Assembly: GCF_000383675.1 (NCBI RefSeq)
Contig: NZ_KB911824.1
Coordinates: 186,001 to 250,000, forward strand
DNA from: Terracoccus sp. 273MFTsu3.1
GTDB lineage: Bacteria; Actinomycetota; Actinomycetes; Actinomycetales; Dermatophilaceae
DNA length: 64,000 bases
Direction: 5' to 3'
The notes beneath the pieces were generated by a model. That model was not told the origin of the DNA and did no database searches. It saw only the letters and a list, made by a program, of their open reading frames with translations. Every line of letters begins with the position of its first letter. The first letter of the stretch is position 1. Shown here one piece after another: positions 36,324 to 44,798 of the stretch. Made by a program: the position numbers and the translations under genes.

Positions 36324-37271
36324 TCAGGCCTTGGCGCCGACGAGCTCGGCGGTCGTGGCCTTCGGGTCGGCGCCGGCCGCCTCGCACAGCGCGTCGAGCG
36401 CCGCGGCGACGGCAGGCACGCGCTGCAGGTCGGGGGTCGTCACCGCGAGGATCTGGCGCCGTGACGCGGGGGAGAGCGGCAGGGTCGCGACCTCGTCGTG
36501 CTTGGCGGCGTTGAGGATGAGGTCGGGCACGAGGGCCACGCCCAGCCCGGCCGTGACGAGCCCGAGCTGCGCGACGTAGTCCTCGGTCTCGAACGCCACG
36601 TTGGGCCGGAAGCCGGCGGTGTCGGCGAGCGACAGGAGGTGGCCGCGACAGCGTGGGCAGCCCGCGATCCACTCCTCTCCCGAGAAGTCGGCGAGCGATG
36701 CCGCCGCGTCTCCGGCGTGCGGGTGCGTGCCGGGGACGACCAGACGCACCTCGTCGTCCATGAGCCGGCGGGTCACGAGGAGCGAGAGGTCCTCCTCGAG
36801 CTCACCGAGGTCGCCGCCCTCGTAGGCGAAGGCGACCGCGACATCGCAGTCGCCGTTGCGCAGGGCCGCGAGCGACTCGGGCGGCTCGGCCTCGGTGAAG
36901 GTGACGGTGATGTCGGGGTGGCGGGCCTTGAGGATGGCGAGGGTCCGGGGCACGAGCGTGGCCGACGAGCTGGGGAAGGCCTGGAGACGGACCCGTCCGG
37001 CGCGCAGGCCGGCGATCGCGGTGATCTCCTCCTCGGCCGCGTCGAGGGCGGCGAGGACGCCGACCGCGTGGCGGGCGAGGACCTGACCGGCCTCGGTGAG
37101 GCGGACCTGACGGCCGTAGCGCTCGACGAGGACGGTCCCGGTGCGCTGCTCGAGGCGACGGACCATCTGCGAGATGGCCGGTTGGGTGAAGCCCAGCGCG
37201 TTGGCGGCGCTCGTGAAGCTTCCCTCGTCGGCAATGGCCTTCATGACCCGCAGGCCGGCAGCATCGATCAT
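36324..37271 (-). CDS. LysR family transcription regulator
   Basis: A 315-residue LysR-type regulator. The N-terminal winged helix is clear: LRVMKAIADEGSFTSAANALGFTQPAISQMVRRLEQRTGTVLVERYGRQVRLTEAG. The effector-binding domain follows, with a PRCRGHLLSL stretch holding two cysteines, and GLGVALVPDLIL, typical of the second half. It is transcribed away from the sirtuin gene over 84 bp and probably controls it, itself, or both. The ATG at 37271 is preceded by TATGAT with a 6-nt gap, a promoter overlapping a likely operator. Confidence 0.92.
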   Translation of the reverse strand: MIDAAGLRVMKAIADEGSFTSAANALGFTQPAISQMVRRLEQRTGTVLVERYGRQVRLTEAGQVLARHAVGVLAALDAAEEEITAIAGLRAGRVRLQAFPSSSATLVPRTLAILKARHPDITVTFTEAEPPESLAALRNGDCDVAVAFAYEGGDLGELEEDLSLLVTRRLMDDEVRLVVPGTHPHAGDAAASLADFSGEEWIAGCPRCRGHLLSLADTAGFRPNVAFETEDYVAQLGLVTAGLGVALVPDLILNAAKHDEVATLPLSPASRRQILAVTTPDLQRVPAVAAALDALCEAAGADPKATTAELVGAKA

Positions 37272-37276
37272 GCCCT

Positions 37277-37295
37277 CATCATAACCGATGATTAT
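37277..37295 (+). promoter_or_regulatory. Candidate LysR operator in the LysR/sirtuin gap
   Basis: ATCATAACCGATGATTATG contains TCAT-N5-ATGA around a T-N11-A type spacing, overlapping the -10 of the LysR gene. LysR regulators usually bind such sites in the divergent gap to control themselves and a neighbour. Confidence 0.55.
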
Positions 37296-37355
37296 GGAAT
37301 CCTGCTGTATCCAGTCGGCCGAGAATGGTCTCACAGCGGCACGTAGGCTTGCCGG

Positions 37356-38318
37356 GTGCAGCAGCCGAACGGCATACCTCCGCAGGCGACGGCCGAAACG
37401 GCCACCACGGCGACGACCCGGCTCGCCACGTCGCGCACCCTGCCGCTCCAGACGCACGACCTCGGCACCTTCGACGACCTCGTCGACCTCGTCAGCGGCG
37501 GCGGGGTGGTCGTCCTCTCCGGTGCGGGGCTCTCGACCGAGTCCGGCATCCCCGACTACCGCGGGCCCGACGGGACCCGCCGGGTCGAGCCGATGACGTA
37601 CGGCGAGTTCGCCGGGTCGAGCGAGGCCCGTCGGCGGTACTGGGCCCGCAGCTACATCGGCTGGCAGCGCTTCAACGCCGCCGCGCCCAACGAAGGGCAC
37701 CGCGTCGTCACCGACCTGCAAAGAGCGGGTTACGTCGGACCGATCATCACCCAGAACGTCGACGGGCTGCACCAGGCCTCCGGCGCGACGGACGTCATCG
37801 AGCTGCACGGGTCCCTCGACCGCGCGGTCTGTCTCACGTGCGGTGAGTACACCTCGCGGATCGGCTTGCACGAGAGGATGACCGAGGCCAACCCCGGCTT
37901 CATGGACCGCTTCGCCGAGGCGGCGCACGCGGTGGGGTCGCAGTGGGGTGAGCAGGTGCGCCCCGACGGGGACATCGTGCTGGCCGACGCGCTCGTCGAG
38001 TCGTTCCACCCCCCGCGCTGCCTCGTCTGCGGCCACGACACCGTCAAGCCCGACGTCGTCTTCTTCGGCGAGTCGGTGCCCAAGGCCGTCGTGGAGCAGT
38101 GCTTCACCCTCGTCGAGGGTGCCGGCGCCGTCCTCGTCCTCGGGTCGTCGCTGTCGGTCATGAGCGGCTACCGCTTCGTCCGTCGCGCCCACCAGCGCGA
38201 CGTGCCCGTCGCGATCGTCACGCGCTCGGCGACGCGCGGCGACGCCGAGGCGACCCTGCGCCTCCACGCGCCCCTCGGCCCGACCCTGACGGAGCTGCGC
38301 CATGCCCTCGGGCACTGA
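37356..38318 (+). CDS. NAD-dependent protein deacylase, Sir2 family
   Basis: A 320-residue sirtuin. NAD-binding motif VVLSGAGLSTESGIPDYRGPDG, TQNVDGLH and the catalytic His in IELHGSLD are all present. The four zinc-binding cysteines are in AVCLTCGEY and RCLVCGHD, and GADVLVLGSSLSVMSG-like (VLVLGSSLSVMSG) and AIVTRSATRGD complete the fold. The N-terminal 35 residues are extra. Sir2 enzymes remove acyl groups from lysines, linking metabolism and protein state. The GTG at 37356 has TAGGCT at 37344-37349 with a 6-nt gap. It is followed by an overlapping kinase-fold gene. Confidence 0.93.
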   Translation: MQQPNGIPPQATAETATTATTRLATSRTLPLQTHDLGTFDDLVDLVSGGGVVVLSGAGLSTESGIPDYRGPDGTRRVEPMTYGEFAGSSEARRRYWARSYIGWQRFNAAAPNEGHRVVTDLQRAGYVGPIITQNVDGLHQASGATDVIELHGSLDRAVCLTCGEYTSRIGLHERMTEANPGFMDRFAEAAHAVGSQWGEQVRPDGDIVLADALVESFHPPRCLVCGHDTVKPDVVFFGESVPKAVVEQCFTLVEGAGAVLVLGSSLSVMSGYRFVRRAHQRDVPVAIVTRSATRGDAEATLRLHAPLGPTLTELRHALGH

Positions 38319-39345
38319 GCAGCCTTGGTATGCCGCCCTCCCGCAGTCCGGGGAGGGTCCGTCCGTCCGCTGGTCGTCCAGCGCGTTCGAGACCGAGCTG
38401 CGCGAGTGGGTCGGCGGGGTCCTGGGCGGTCTGGGCACTGACCTCGTGTCGCTCGAAGCGGTGCACCAGCGCCCCTGGTCGACGGTGTGGCGCGGCGTCG
38501 CATCCGACGGCGCCACCTACTGGGCCAAGCAGAACTGCGTGCACCAGTCGTTCGAGGCGGCCCTGCTCGTCGTCCTCGACCGCCTGTCACCGCACCGGGT
38601 CGTCCCGGTCACCGCGGCCGACCTCGAGCGCGGCCTGCACCTCGTGCCCGACCAGGGACCTATCTTCGCCCTGACGGTCGCGGACGACGACGTCGATGCC
38701 TGGTGCCGGGTCGCGGCCGAGGCGATGCACCTCCAGCGCGAGCTCGTCGGCCACACGGCGGACCTCGTCGGCGCAGGCGTCACGACCCTGCCTCCCGTCG
38801 AGTCGGCGGCCTATGTCGAGGCGAGGGTCGCGTCCCTGACGACCCTGGCCCGGGAGGACCCGCGCCGCATGGGTGACGACGTCGCACGACGGTTGCGTGA
38901 GCTGGTGCCGGCGGTCACGACGTGGGCCGACGACGTGGTGAGCCTCGGCCTGCCGGACAGCCTCGTGCACAACGACCTCCACGCCAGCAACGTCTTCGCG
39001 ACGGCGGAGGGCATGCGCTTCTTCGACTTCGGTGACGCCCTGCTCACGCACCCCCTGTCGGCGCTCTTCGTCCCGCTCAACGTGCTGCTCCACCGCTTCG
39101 AGACCACCCCCGACGACGCCCGGTTGAGGCGGGTGGCGGACGCCGCGATCGAAGTCTGGGGTGACGTCGTCCCGGTCGGCGAGCTGCGGACGGCCCTGCC
39201 GTCCGCGCTGCGGCTGGGTCGGCTCGGGCGTGCCGAGTCGTGGCTCCGCGTCACGGCGACGCTGACGCCGGGCGAGGCGGCCGAGTACGGCGACTCCGGC
39301 ACGTGGTGGCTGGGCGCCCTCGGTGACGAACCGCCCCTGACCTGA
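38302..39345 (+). CDS. Phosphotransferase-fold protein (APH/choline-kinase superfamily)
   Basis: A 347-residue protein with the aminoglycoside-phosphotransferase/choline-kinase fold. The catalytic Asp is in LVHNDLHASNVF (Brenner-like HxDxxxxN), and a DFG-like segment is in MRFFDFGDALLTHP. The N-lobe lacks a typical ATP-binding Gly-rich loop but has WSTVWRGVASDG. There is no way to see the substrate; these enzymes phosphorylate antibiotics, sugars or small amines. The ATG at 38302 overlaps the sirtuin's end by 17 bp, so the two genes form an operon. It converges with the membrane gene, the stops 3 bp apart. Confidence 0.8.
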   Translation: MPSGTEQPWYAALPQSGEGPSVRWSSSAFETELREWVGGVLGGLGTDLVSLEAVHQRPWSTVWRGVASDGATYWAKQNCVHQSFEAALLVVLDRLSPHRVVPVTAADLERGLHLVPDQGPIFALTVADDDVDAWCRVAAEAMHLQRELVGHTADLVGAGVTTLPPVESAAYVEARVASLTTLAREDPRRMGDDVARRLRELVPAVTTWADDVVSLGLPDSLVHNDLHASNVFATAEGMRFFDFGDALLTHPLSALFVPLNVLLHRFETTPDDARLRRVADAAIEVWGDVVPVGELRTALPSALRLGRLGRAESWLRVTATLTPGEAAEYGDSGTWWLGALGDEPPLT

Positions 39346-39348
39346 AGG

Positions 39349-40263
39349 CTATTCGGCGACGGACCGAGCCGAACGCGCCTCGGCGCCATCGGCGTCGCGC
39401 AGGTCCCACAGCTCCTTGGTCTGCACGCCCCAGTACGCAGCGAAGAGCACGATGATGATGACCTCGGCGATGAGGATGAGGTGGTCGAAGCCGCGCACCG
39501 TCACGGCCGTCAGCACCGTCACCCCGAGGGCGACGGCCAGGGCGACCGCGATCGCGATGTAGATGCGCTTGTAGGTGGTCCCGGTCGTGCCGGTGCCGCC
39601 CGCTGCGCTGCCCTGGTGCCGCTCCTCGGCCCGCATCGCGCTGAAGACCATGACGGCGATCACCCCCGCCACCATGGTGCCCGCGGCGATGCCGTGGCTC
39701 AGTGCGATGAACCGGTCGCGCAGGACGAGGAAGAGGGCCAGCTCGGCGAGGAGCACGAGCCCGCACGCCACGGTGACGACGACCGAGCGCACCGTGGGCC
39801 GGTCCGACGGGTCACGTGTCATGGCGCCACGCCTGAGCCAGGCGGCCACGACGGCAGCGAGGACCCCGACGACCACGAGGGACCAGATGTTGTTGCGCAC
39901 GGCCGCGGCGATCTCGGCCGGGGTCTGGGTGTACGCGTTCGGGCCGCACCGGCCGTCCGGCACCGTCGGGACCATGGCGACGACGAAGGCCATGAAGCCC
40001 GAGAAGTTGAGCAGCACGTCCTCCTGGGGGGAGTGCCCCTTGTAGGCGATGAGGCTGGCCCCGAGCGCGCACAGGGAGCCCACGAAGACGGTCCGCGCCG
40101 GCGTGTAGTAGTACGCGCTGATCGAGCCGAGCCAGCACGAGTGGTCGGTCTCCCACCACCACTGGTAGCCCACCGAGAGCAGCAGCATGAGGAGCAGGGC
40201 GATCATCGCGCCCCGCAGGTAGCGGTAGGTGAAGACGACGTCGCGGGTGCGGCCGGGTGCCAT
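39349..40263 (-). CDS. Multi-helix membrane protein, function unknown
   Basis: A 304-residue protein with about eight hydrophobic helices. Conserved-looking features are YRYLRGAMIALLLMLLLSVGYQW, the SCWLGSISAYYYTPARTVFVGSL loop, GHSPQEDVLLNFSGFMAFVVAMVPT, and two short soluble loops (TRDPSDRPTVR, ERHQGSAAGG). The tyrosine-rich first periplasmic loop (ISAYYYTPAR) recurs in a family of DUF998-like membrane proteins. The ATG at 40263 follows AAGGAG at good spacing. Function is unknown. Confidence 0.75.
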   Translation of the reverse strand: MAPGRTRDVVFTYRYLRGAMIALLLMLLLSVGYQWWWETDHSCWLGSISAYYYTPARTVFVGSLCALGASLIAYKGHSPQEDVLLNFSGFMAFVVAMVPTVPDGRCGPNAYTQTPAEIAAAVRNNIWSLVVVGVLAAVVAAWLRRGAMTRDPSDRPTVRSVVVTVACGLVLLAELALFLVLRDRFIALSHGIAAGTMVAGVIAVMVFSAMRAEERHQGSAAGGTGTTGTTYKRIYIAIAVALAVALGVTVLTAVTVRGFDHLILIAEVIIIVLFAAYWGVQTKELWDLRDADGAEARSARSVAE

Positions 40264-40395
40264 GGCGGTCTCCTTCGCTGGACTCACGACATCAGAGTCT
40301 CGCGTCGCCGCGTCCGATACGCAGCCCGGACGCGACGACGCCGCCGGCGCGGGGGGCGCCGACGGCATACGTCGTCCGTGGAGGAGGGGGCGCGA

Positions 40396-41121
40396 TCAGA
40401 GCCGGCGCAGGACCGCCGTGACCTTGCCGAGGATCGTCGCGTGGTCGCCGTCGATGGGCGAGAAGTCGGGGTTGTGCGGCATGAGCCACACGTGCCCGTC
40501 GGTGCGCTTGAACGTCTTGACCGTCGCCTCGTTGTCGAGCATGGCGGCCACGACGTCCCCGTTGTCGGCGTGCTGCTGCTGGCGCACGACGACCCAGTCG
40601 CCGTCGCAGATCGCGGCGTCGACCATCGAGTCGCCGTTGACCTTGAGCAGGAAGAGGTCACCCTCGCCGACGAGCTGCTTGGGCAGCGGGAAGACGTCCT
40701 CGACGACCTCCTCGGCCGTGATCGGCACGCCGGCCGCGATCTGGCCGAGCACCGGGACGTAGGAGGCCTCGGGCCGCGCATCGCCGGAGTCGGTCTCGGT
40801 GTCGTAGTGGTCACCCCGTGGACGTGGCGCGCTCGGGTCACCCCCGCGGTAGCCGAGCTCCTCGGCCTTCGCGTCGGGTGAGACGACCTCGAGGGCCCGG
40901 GGCCGGTTGGGGTCGCGTCGCAGGTAGCCCTTGGCGACGAGGGCGTTGAGCTGGTGGGAGACGCTCGAGGGGCTGGCCAGGCCGACGGCGTCGCCGATCT
41001 CGCGCATGCTCGGCGGGTAGCCGCGCCGGTCGACGGAGTTGCGGATGACCTCGAGCACCCGCCGCTGGCGGACGGTGAGACCGTCGCCGGTCTCGCGATC
41101 GGGAAGCTCGGTCACGCCCAT
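40396..41121 (-). CDS. lexA: LexA repressor
   Basis: LexA represses SOS genes and self-cleaves when activated by RecA-ssDNA. The 241 residues have an N-terminal winged helix ([47 protein letters not shown]), the autocleavage site Ala-Gly in [10 protein letters not shown], the catalytic Ser in [10 protein letters not shown] and Lys in ATVKTFKRT. The N-terminal 10 residues and an acidic linker with [12 protein letters not shown] are variable. It is divergent from a LysM gene, sharing a 228-bp gap with SOS-box sequences, so it is autoregulated. Confidence 0.97.
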   Translation of the reverse strand: MGVTELPDRETGDGLTVRQRRVLEVIRNSVDRRGYPPSMREIGDAVGLASPSSVSHQLNALVAKGYLRRDPNRPRALEVVSPDAKAEELGYRGGDPSAPRPRGDHYDTETDSGDARPEASYVPVLGQIAAGVPITAEEVVEDVFPLPKQLVGEGDLFLLKVNGDSMVDAAICDGDWVVVRQQQHADNGDVVAAMLDNEATVKTFKRTDGHVWLMPHNPDFSPIDGDHATILGKVTAVLRRL

Positions 41122-41238
41122 GGTGTCCCCTTCGTCGGCTCGTCAGTCCGTCTCGTGACGCTGGATGAGGGGCCAGTGTCAGTGGTGGCTGGTGAGGTCT
41201 GTGGTGTGAGGAAAGACTACGCAGTTCGAACACAGTTG

Positions 41239-41254
41239 CCAAACACCTGTTCGA
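41239..41254 (-). promoter_or_regulatory. SOS box (LexA operator), lexA side
   Basis: CCAAACACCTGTTCGA matches the actinobacterial consensus TCGAAC-N4-GTTCGA at 10 of 12 fixed positions. It lies 118 bp before the lexA start. A weaker half-site starting TCGAAC also lies at 41226-41231, and another at 41272-41277. Confidence 0.75.
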
Positions 41255-41307
41255 TGCGTGTCTCGACTTCATCGAACATACGTGCTACAACTCGTACAGA
41301 CGTTCTA

Positions 41308-41323
41308 TCGAACACGTGTTCGC
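41308..41323 (+). promoter_or_regulatory. SOS box (LexA operator), LysM-gene side
   Basis: TCGAACACGTGTTCGC matches TCGAAC-N4-GTTCGA at 11 of 12 fixed positions and lies 27 bp before the ATG of the LysM gene at 41350, which makes it the stronger operator of the pair. Confidence 0.85.
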
Positions 41324-41349
41324 CAGATCAGGAGCAAGGGGAGGTCACC

Positions 41350-41763
41350 ATGAGCGCCATCGTCCTCGAGGCCGTTCGTCAGCCGCACACCGAGGAGCCC
41401 GCGCGGTCGCAGCCGACCGGTCGGCCCCGTCTCGTCCTCGTCCCCACCGGACCCGAGGCCGCCCGCGCAGCGCGGGCCGCGAGGCCGCCGATGCGCCTGA
41501 CGCGTTTCGGTCGTCTCGTCGTGACCCTCCTCGTCGCCGGGGTCGTCTCCGTGCTCGGTGTCGGCCTTGCCGGCCAGCTCGCGTCGGCCACGGGTGAGCC
41601 CCGCACCGTCACGGTCCAGGCAGGGCAGACGCTCTCGGGCATCGCCGCCCGCGAGCTGCCAGAGCTGACCACGGCCGAGGGTGTCGTCGAGCTGCAGATC
41701 GCCAACGCGCTCAGCACCTCCTCGATCCATGCCGGCCAGCAGCTCGTCGTCCCGGGTCGCTGA
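41350..41763 (+). CDS. SOS-induced LysM cell-division inhibitor (DivS/ChiZ/YneA-like)
   Basis: A 137-residue protein with a cytoplasmic N-terminus, one membrane helix at about 62-83 (LVVTLLVAGVVSVLGVGLAG) and an exterior LysM domain (VTVQAGQTLSGIAARELPELTTAEGVVELQIANALSTSSIHAGQQLVVPG). The divergent position next to lexA, with an SOS box 27 bp upstream, matches Rv2719c/ChiZ of mycobacteria, DivS of corynebacteria and YneA of bacilli, which stop division at the septum after DNA damage. The ATG at 41350 follows GGGGAGG. A strong terminator follows. Confidence 0.88.
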   Translation: MSAIVLEAVRQPHTEEPARSQPTGRPRLVLVPTGPEAARAARAARPPMRLTRFGRLVVTLLVAGVVSVLGVGLAGQLASATGEPRTVTVQAGQTLSGIAARELPELTTAEGVVELQIANALSTSSIHAGQQLVVPGR

Positions 41764-41896
41764 CCCAGCCTCTCCCGGGCCCGCCCAGGGCGTATGCCGT
41801 GTGACCGGCCGCCCGTCCAGGCCCTCCGATCCGCCGCGTTGGCTCCACCTTCAGCGGCTGGCGGTAGCGGCGCTTCGACCCCGCCGTTCCTGCCCC

Positions 41897-41930
41897 GGAC
41901 GCCGCACCCCTGACCTGGGGTGCGGCGTCC
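41897..41930 (+). terminator. Terminator downstream of the LysM gene
   Basis: A perfect 14-bp stem, GGACGCCGCACCCC (41897-41910) with its complement (41917-41930), has a 6-nt loop and a short T-rich tail. It lies 134 bp after the LysM gene; the interval holds a GTATGCC copy and no gene. Confidence 0.75.
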
Positions 41931-42028
41931 TGCTGTTCCCGCAGTCGCCGTGACCGAACCCTGTGGATGACGGGCTCGAGTCCGAGGGTGCCGTGCCTAG
42001 CGTGGCTGTCCTCGGAAGGGAGCAGGGG

Positions 42029-42331
42029 ATGCGCTACGACGTGGACACCGACGCGCTGCGCGACGACGCCGCCTCGGTCGGCGAGGTGCTGGCCCGGGTG
42101 CACCGGCTGAGGATCGCCGAGGAGCTGCGGCCGCTCGGAGGGGCGATCCCCGGTGGTCGAGTCGCCGGCGGCCTCGGCCAGGTCGCCGCGGCGTGGCAGG
42201 CGCGCCTGGCCGGCACCCGCTGGGAGCTGCGTGAGCTGGGCCGCTGCCTCGCCGCGGCGGCCGACGCCTACGACGCCGTCGAGCAGACGTCCCGGCAGGC
42301 CCTGCGACGGTCGTCCGGTGGCCTCCGATGA
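42029..42331 (+). CDS. Small WXG100-like helical protein
   Basis: A 100-residue, almost wholly helical protein with the size and organisation of WXG100/ESAT-6-like proteins: a helix (DTDALRDDAASVGEVLARVHRLRIAEELRPLG), a turn with GGAIPGGRVAGG, then a second helix with AAAWQARLAGTRWELRELG and a final helix LAAAADAYDAVEQTSRQAL. The WxG turn itself is not exact. The ATG at 42029 follows AGCAGGGG. The stop ATGA overlaps the following DUF1023 gene, whose own N-terminus also looks WXG100-like. No ESX secretion genes are in this window. Confidence 0.7.
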   Translation: MRYDVDTDALRDDAASVGEVLARVHRLRIAEELRPLGGAIPGGRVAGGLGQVAAAWQARLAGTRWELRELGRCLAAAADAYDAVEQTSRQALRRSSGGLR

Positions 42332-44109
42332 GGCCGGGTGCGGCAGGTGCCGGTGCCCCGCTGACGATGACCGTCGCAGACGTCCGGGGCTGCCGACCGC
42401 AGTCCTTGCTCGAGGTGGGCCGGCGCCTGGAGGAGCAGCGCCTTCGGGTCCTCGGCCTCGCAGAGCTCGTGCTGTGGCGTCGCTCCGCCGCGCCGCGGTG
42501 GTCGGGTGTCGCCTCCTCGGCGGCCGCCGACCGCTACGGCCTCGTCGTCGCCGGCCTCGGACGACTCGCGGGGAGCATCGCGGCGACCGGTCACGCGGTC
42601 GGGCACGCCGCGGCACGTCTGCACTCGGCGCGCGACCTCGTCGCTCGCGCCGACCGTCGGGCCGCCGACGAGGGCGCCTGGGTCGACGGCGAGGGACGGC
42701 TCTTCCTTCCCGTGCGCGCGTCGCTCGGAGACCTGGCGGGCGAGGCGCACCGGGCGCGGCTCGACGAGCTGTTGAGGGTCGAGGTGCACGCCTGTCTGGC
42801 GCAGGCCCGTCAGGCCGCGAGCCAGACCGACGACGAGCTGTGGAGGGCGCTGCTGACCGCTGCCCGTGGCGCGACCTCATCACTGGGGACCGCCGCGCAG
42901 CTGGTTCCGCAGCTGCCACCTCCGCCGGCGGGGTCCTCGACGAGTGCTGGAGTCGACGGTCGGGTGTTCGCCTCCGCCGCCTGGTGGCGGTCCCTGACCG
43001 ACGAGGAGCGACGCCGCGTCATCCGTGAGCGTCCGGTCTGGGTCGGGCCCCGCGACGGAGTGCCGGCCGCCGCTCGCCACGAGGCCAACCTCGTCCTGCT
43101 GGGCCGAGCGGAGCAAGCGGCCTCGACCCGCCAACGGGAGGCGGAGCGGGTGGCGTCTGCGATCAACGCCGCCGAGCGCACCCGTGCGGCCGAGCACATG
43201 GAGGCCCTGCAGGCGGTGCGCGACGTGCTCGCGCGTCGCGACGGTGGACCCCGGCGCCTGCTCCTCGTCGACGCCACCGGGCCCGACGTCAGGGCGGTCG
43301 TCGCGATCGGCGACGTCGACCGGGCCGAGCACGTCGTCACGTTCGTCGGTGGGCTCTCGACCAGGGTCGGGGCCGATCTCCGGCGCTACGACGACACCTT
43401 CGTGCGGATGCGTTCGGAGGTCAAGGCGGTGGCGCGCGGTGAGGACGTCGCACTCGTGACGTGGATGGGCTACGACGCGCCGCAGGTCCACGAGATCGTC
43501 ACGTCCGTGGACCGGAACGTCCTCAACGGCAGGCTCGCCCGCGACAGCGCCGGCTTGCTGGCTGACTTCGTGACCGGTGTCGAGGCCGCGCGTGACCGTC
43601 CGGCCCACCAGACGGTCTGGGCCCATTCCTACGGCGGCACTCTGGCCGGCCACGCCTCGCTGCGCACGAGTGCCATCGACGACGTCGCCGTCTTCGGTGC
43701 GCCCGGGCTGCCGTTCTCGGACGTGGCGCACACGGCTCTCAAGCCCGGCTCCCTCAACGTCCTCGGCGCGGTGGGGGACGACGTGTTCGGCTACGGCTGG
43801 ATGGTGCACGGCACAGCCCCGGCGGACGTCGTGGGCGCGAGCCGGCTCTCGACCTTCGCGCTCAAGCAGACCGGGACCGGGTGCAACCACTGGCTCCACC
43901 CGCGATCCGACTTCGTCGACGTCCGTCGCACCTCGGCGGGTCACTCCGACTACCTCCAGCCCGGCACCGACAGTGCGCGCAACCTCGTCGCCGTGGCGGC
44001 CGGTCGTCCCGACCTGCGGCTCCTCCAGGGCCCCGACGAGAGGGCGTGCACGACGACCGGACCGAGCCTCGGGACCGATCCCCTGCGCTGGCCGAGGCTC
44101 GTCCCGTGA
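42328..44109 (+). CDS. DUF1023 alpha/beta-hydrolase with helical WXG100-like N-terminus
   Basis: A 593-residue protein. Residues about 10-190 are helical and carry small hydrophobic/Trp pairs (SAAPRWSGVASSAAADRY), typical of the helical domain fused to DUF1023. The C-terminal alpha/beta-hydrolase (about 300-560) has RLLLVDATGPD, HVVTFVGGL and the nucleophile elbow TVWAHSYGGTLAG with the Ser in a GxSxG-like His-Ser-Tyr-Gly-Gly, plus an aspartate region and the last catalytic His in SAGHSDYL. Substrate is unknown. The coupling to a WXG100-like gene suggests export or pairing, possibly a secreted effector. Confidence 0.8.
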   Translation: MRPGAAGAGAPLTMTVADVRGCRPQSLLEVGRRLEEQRLRVLGLAELVLWRRSAAPRWSGVASSAAADRYGLVVAGLGRLAGSIAATGHAVGHAAARLHSARDLVARADRRAADEGAWVDGEGRLFLPVRASLGDLAGEAHRARLDELLRVEVHACLAQARQAASQTDDELWRALLTAARGATSSLGTAAQLVPQLPPPPAGSSTSAGVDGRVFASAAWWRSLTDEERRRVIRERPVWVGPRDGVPAAARHEANLVLLGRAEQAASTRQREAERVASAINAAERTRAAEHMEALQAVRDVLARRDGGPRRLLLVDATGPDVRAVVAIGDVDRAEHVVTFVGGLSTRVGADLRRYDDTFVRMRSEVKAVARGEDVALVTWMGYDAPQVHEIVTSVDRNVLNGRLARDSAGLLADFVTGVEAARDRPAHQTVWAHSYGGTLAGHASLRTSAIDDVAVFGAPGLPFSDVAHTALKPGSLNVLGAVGDDVFGYGWMVHGTAPADVVGASRLSTFALKQTGTGCNHWLHPRSDFVDVRRTSAGHSDYLQPGTDSARNLVAVAAGRPDLRLLQGPDERACTTTGPSLGTDPLRWPRLVP

Positions 44110-44798
44110 TCTCGTTCGACGACGAGCAGACCGGGCATCTCGACGGGGCGGCCGTCTTCGACCGGCGCGACCGCCTCGTCGCGTCGGCGTGCCTGTGGCT
44201 CGTCGTGCTCCAGGCGCTGCCCTACGTCGCCGTCGGATGGATCACCGACGGCGGGACCGCCGCGGGCGACGGCGCCCTGTATGTGCTCGCACCCACCTCT
44301 CTGCTGGGCGTCGTGGGCTTCGGGGTCGTCCTCGCGGTCGCCCTCTCGCGGAGGGGGATGCAGCCCGTCGTCAGCACGGGGTCGGCTGTCGACGGGCCGG
44401 TGGTCGGTCGGCTGCCCACACGGCCGACGCCACACACGGGAACGACCGGGTCCGTCCTGCCCCGACTGCGGTGGGCTGCCCTCACGGCACTCGCCGAGGC
44501 GGCGAGCGTCGCTGGAGCAGCCCTGCTCGAGGGCGCCGCGACCTCGGGTGCCTCCGCCGCCGGCAAGGCTCTCGACGTGGGATCCGTCCTCTGGGCCTAC
44601 GTCGGCACGGTCGGCCAGGTGCTCCTCATGGACGTCAGGGCACCGACGGCCTTCCTCGTGGCGTTCGTCGTGCTCGCCCGCGCTCGACGTCCGCTCAGTC
44701 CGCGCCGGACCCGTCGTGCCCTTCGTGCTCGTCCCTGCGGGGGAGCTGGGCGGGCAGCTCGAACCACACGTCCGTGCCCGGACCGTCCACCGAGCTGA
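44106..44798 (+). CDS. Membrane protein coupled to the DUF1023 hydrolase
   Basis: A 230-residue protein with about four membrane helices (LVASACLWLVVLQALPYVAV, LYVLAPTSLLGVVGFGVVLAVAL, LRWAALTALAEAASVAGAAL, VGQVLLMDVRAPTAFLVAFVVLA) and a basic tail (RRPLSPRRTRRALRARP). The GTG start overlaps the hydrolase stop by 4 bp. The last 104 bp lie opposite the 3' end of the histidine-kinase gene, so the Arg-rich tail is encoded antisense to the kinase end and may be dispensable. Function unknown; it could anchor or export the hydrolase. Confidence 0.65.
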   Translation: MISFDDEQTGHLDGAAVFDRRDRLVASACLWLVVLQALPYVAVGWITDGGTAAGDGALYVLAPTSLLGVVGFGVVLAVALSRRGMQPVVSTGSAVDGPVVGRLPTRPTPHTGTTGSVLPRLRWAALTALAEAASVAGAALLEGAATSGASAAGKALDVGSVLWAYVGTVGQVLLMDVRAPTAFLVAFVVLARARRPLSPRRTRRALRARPCGGAGRAARTTRPCPDRPPS

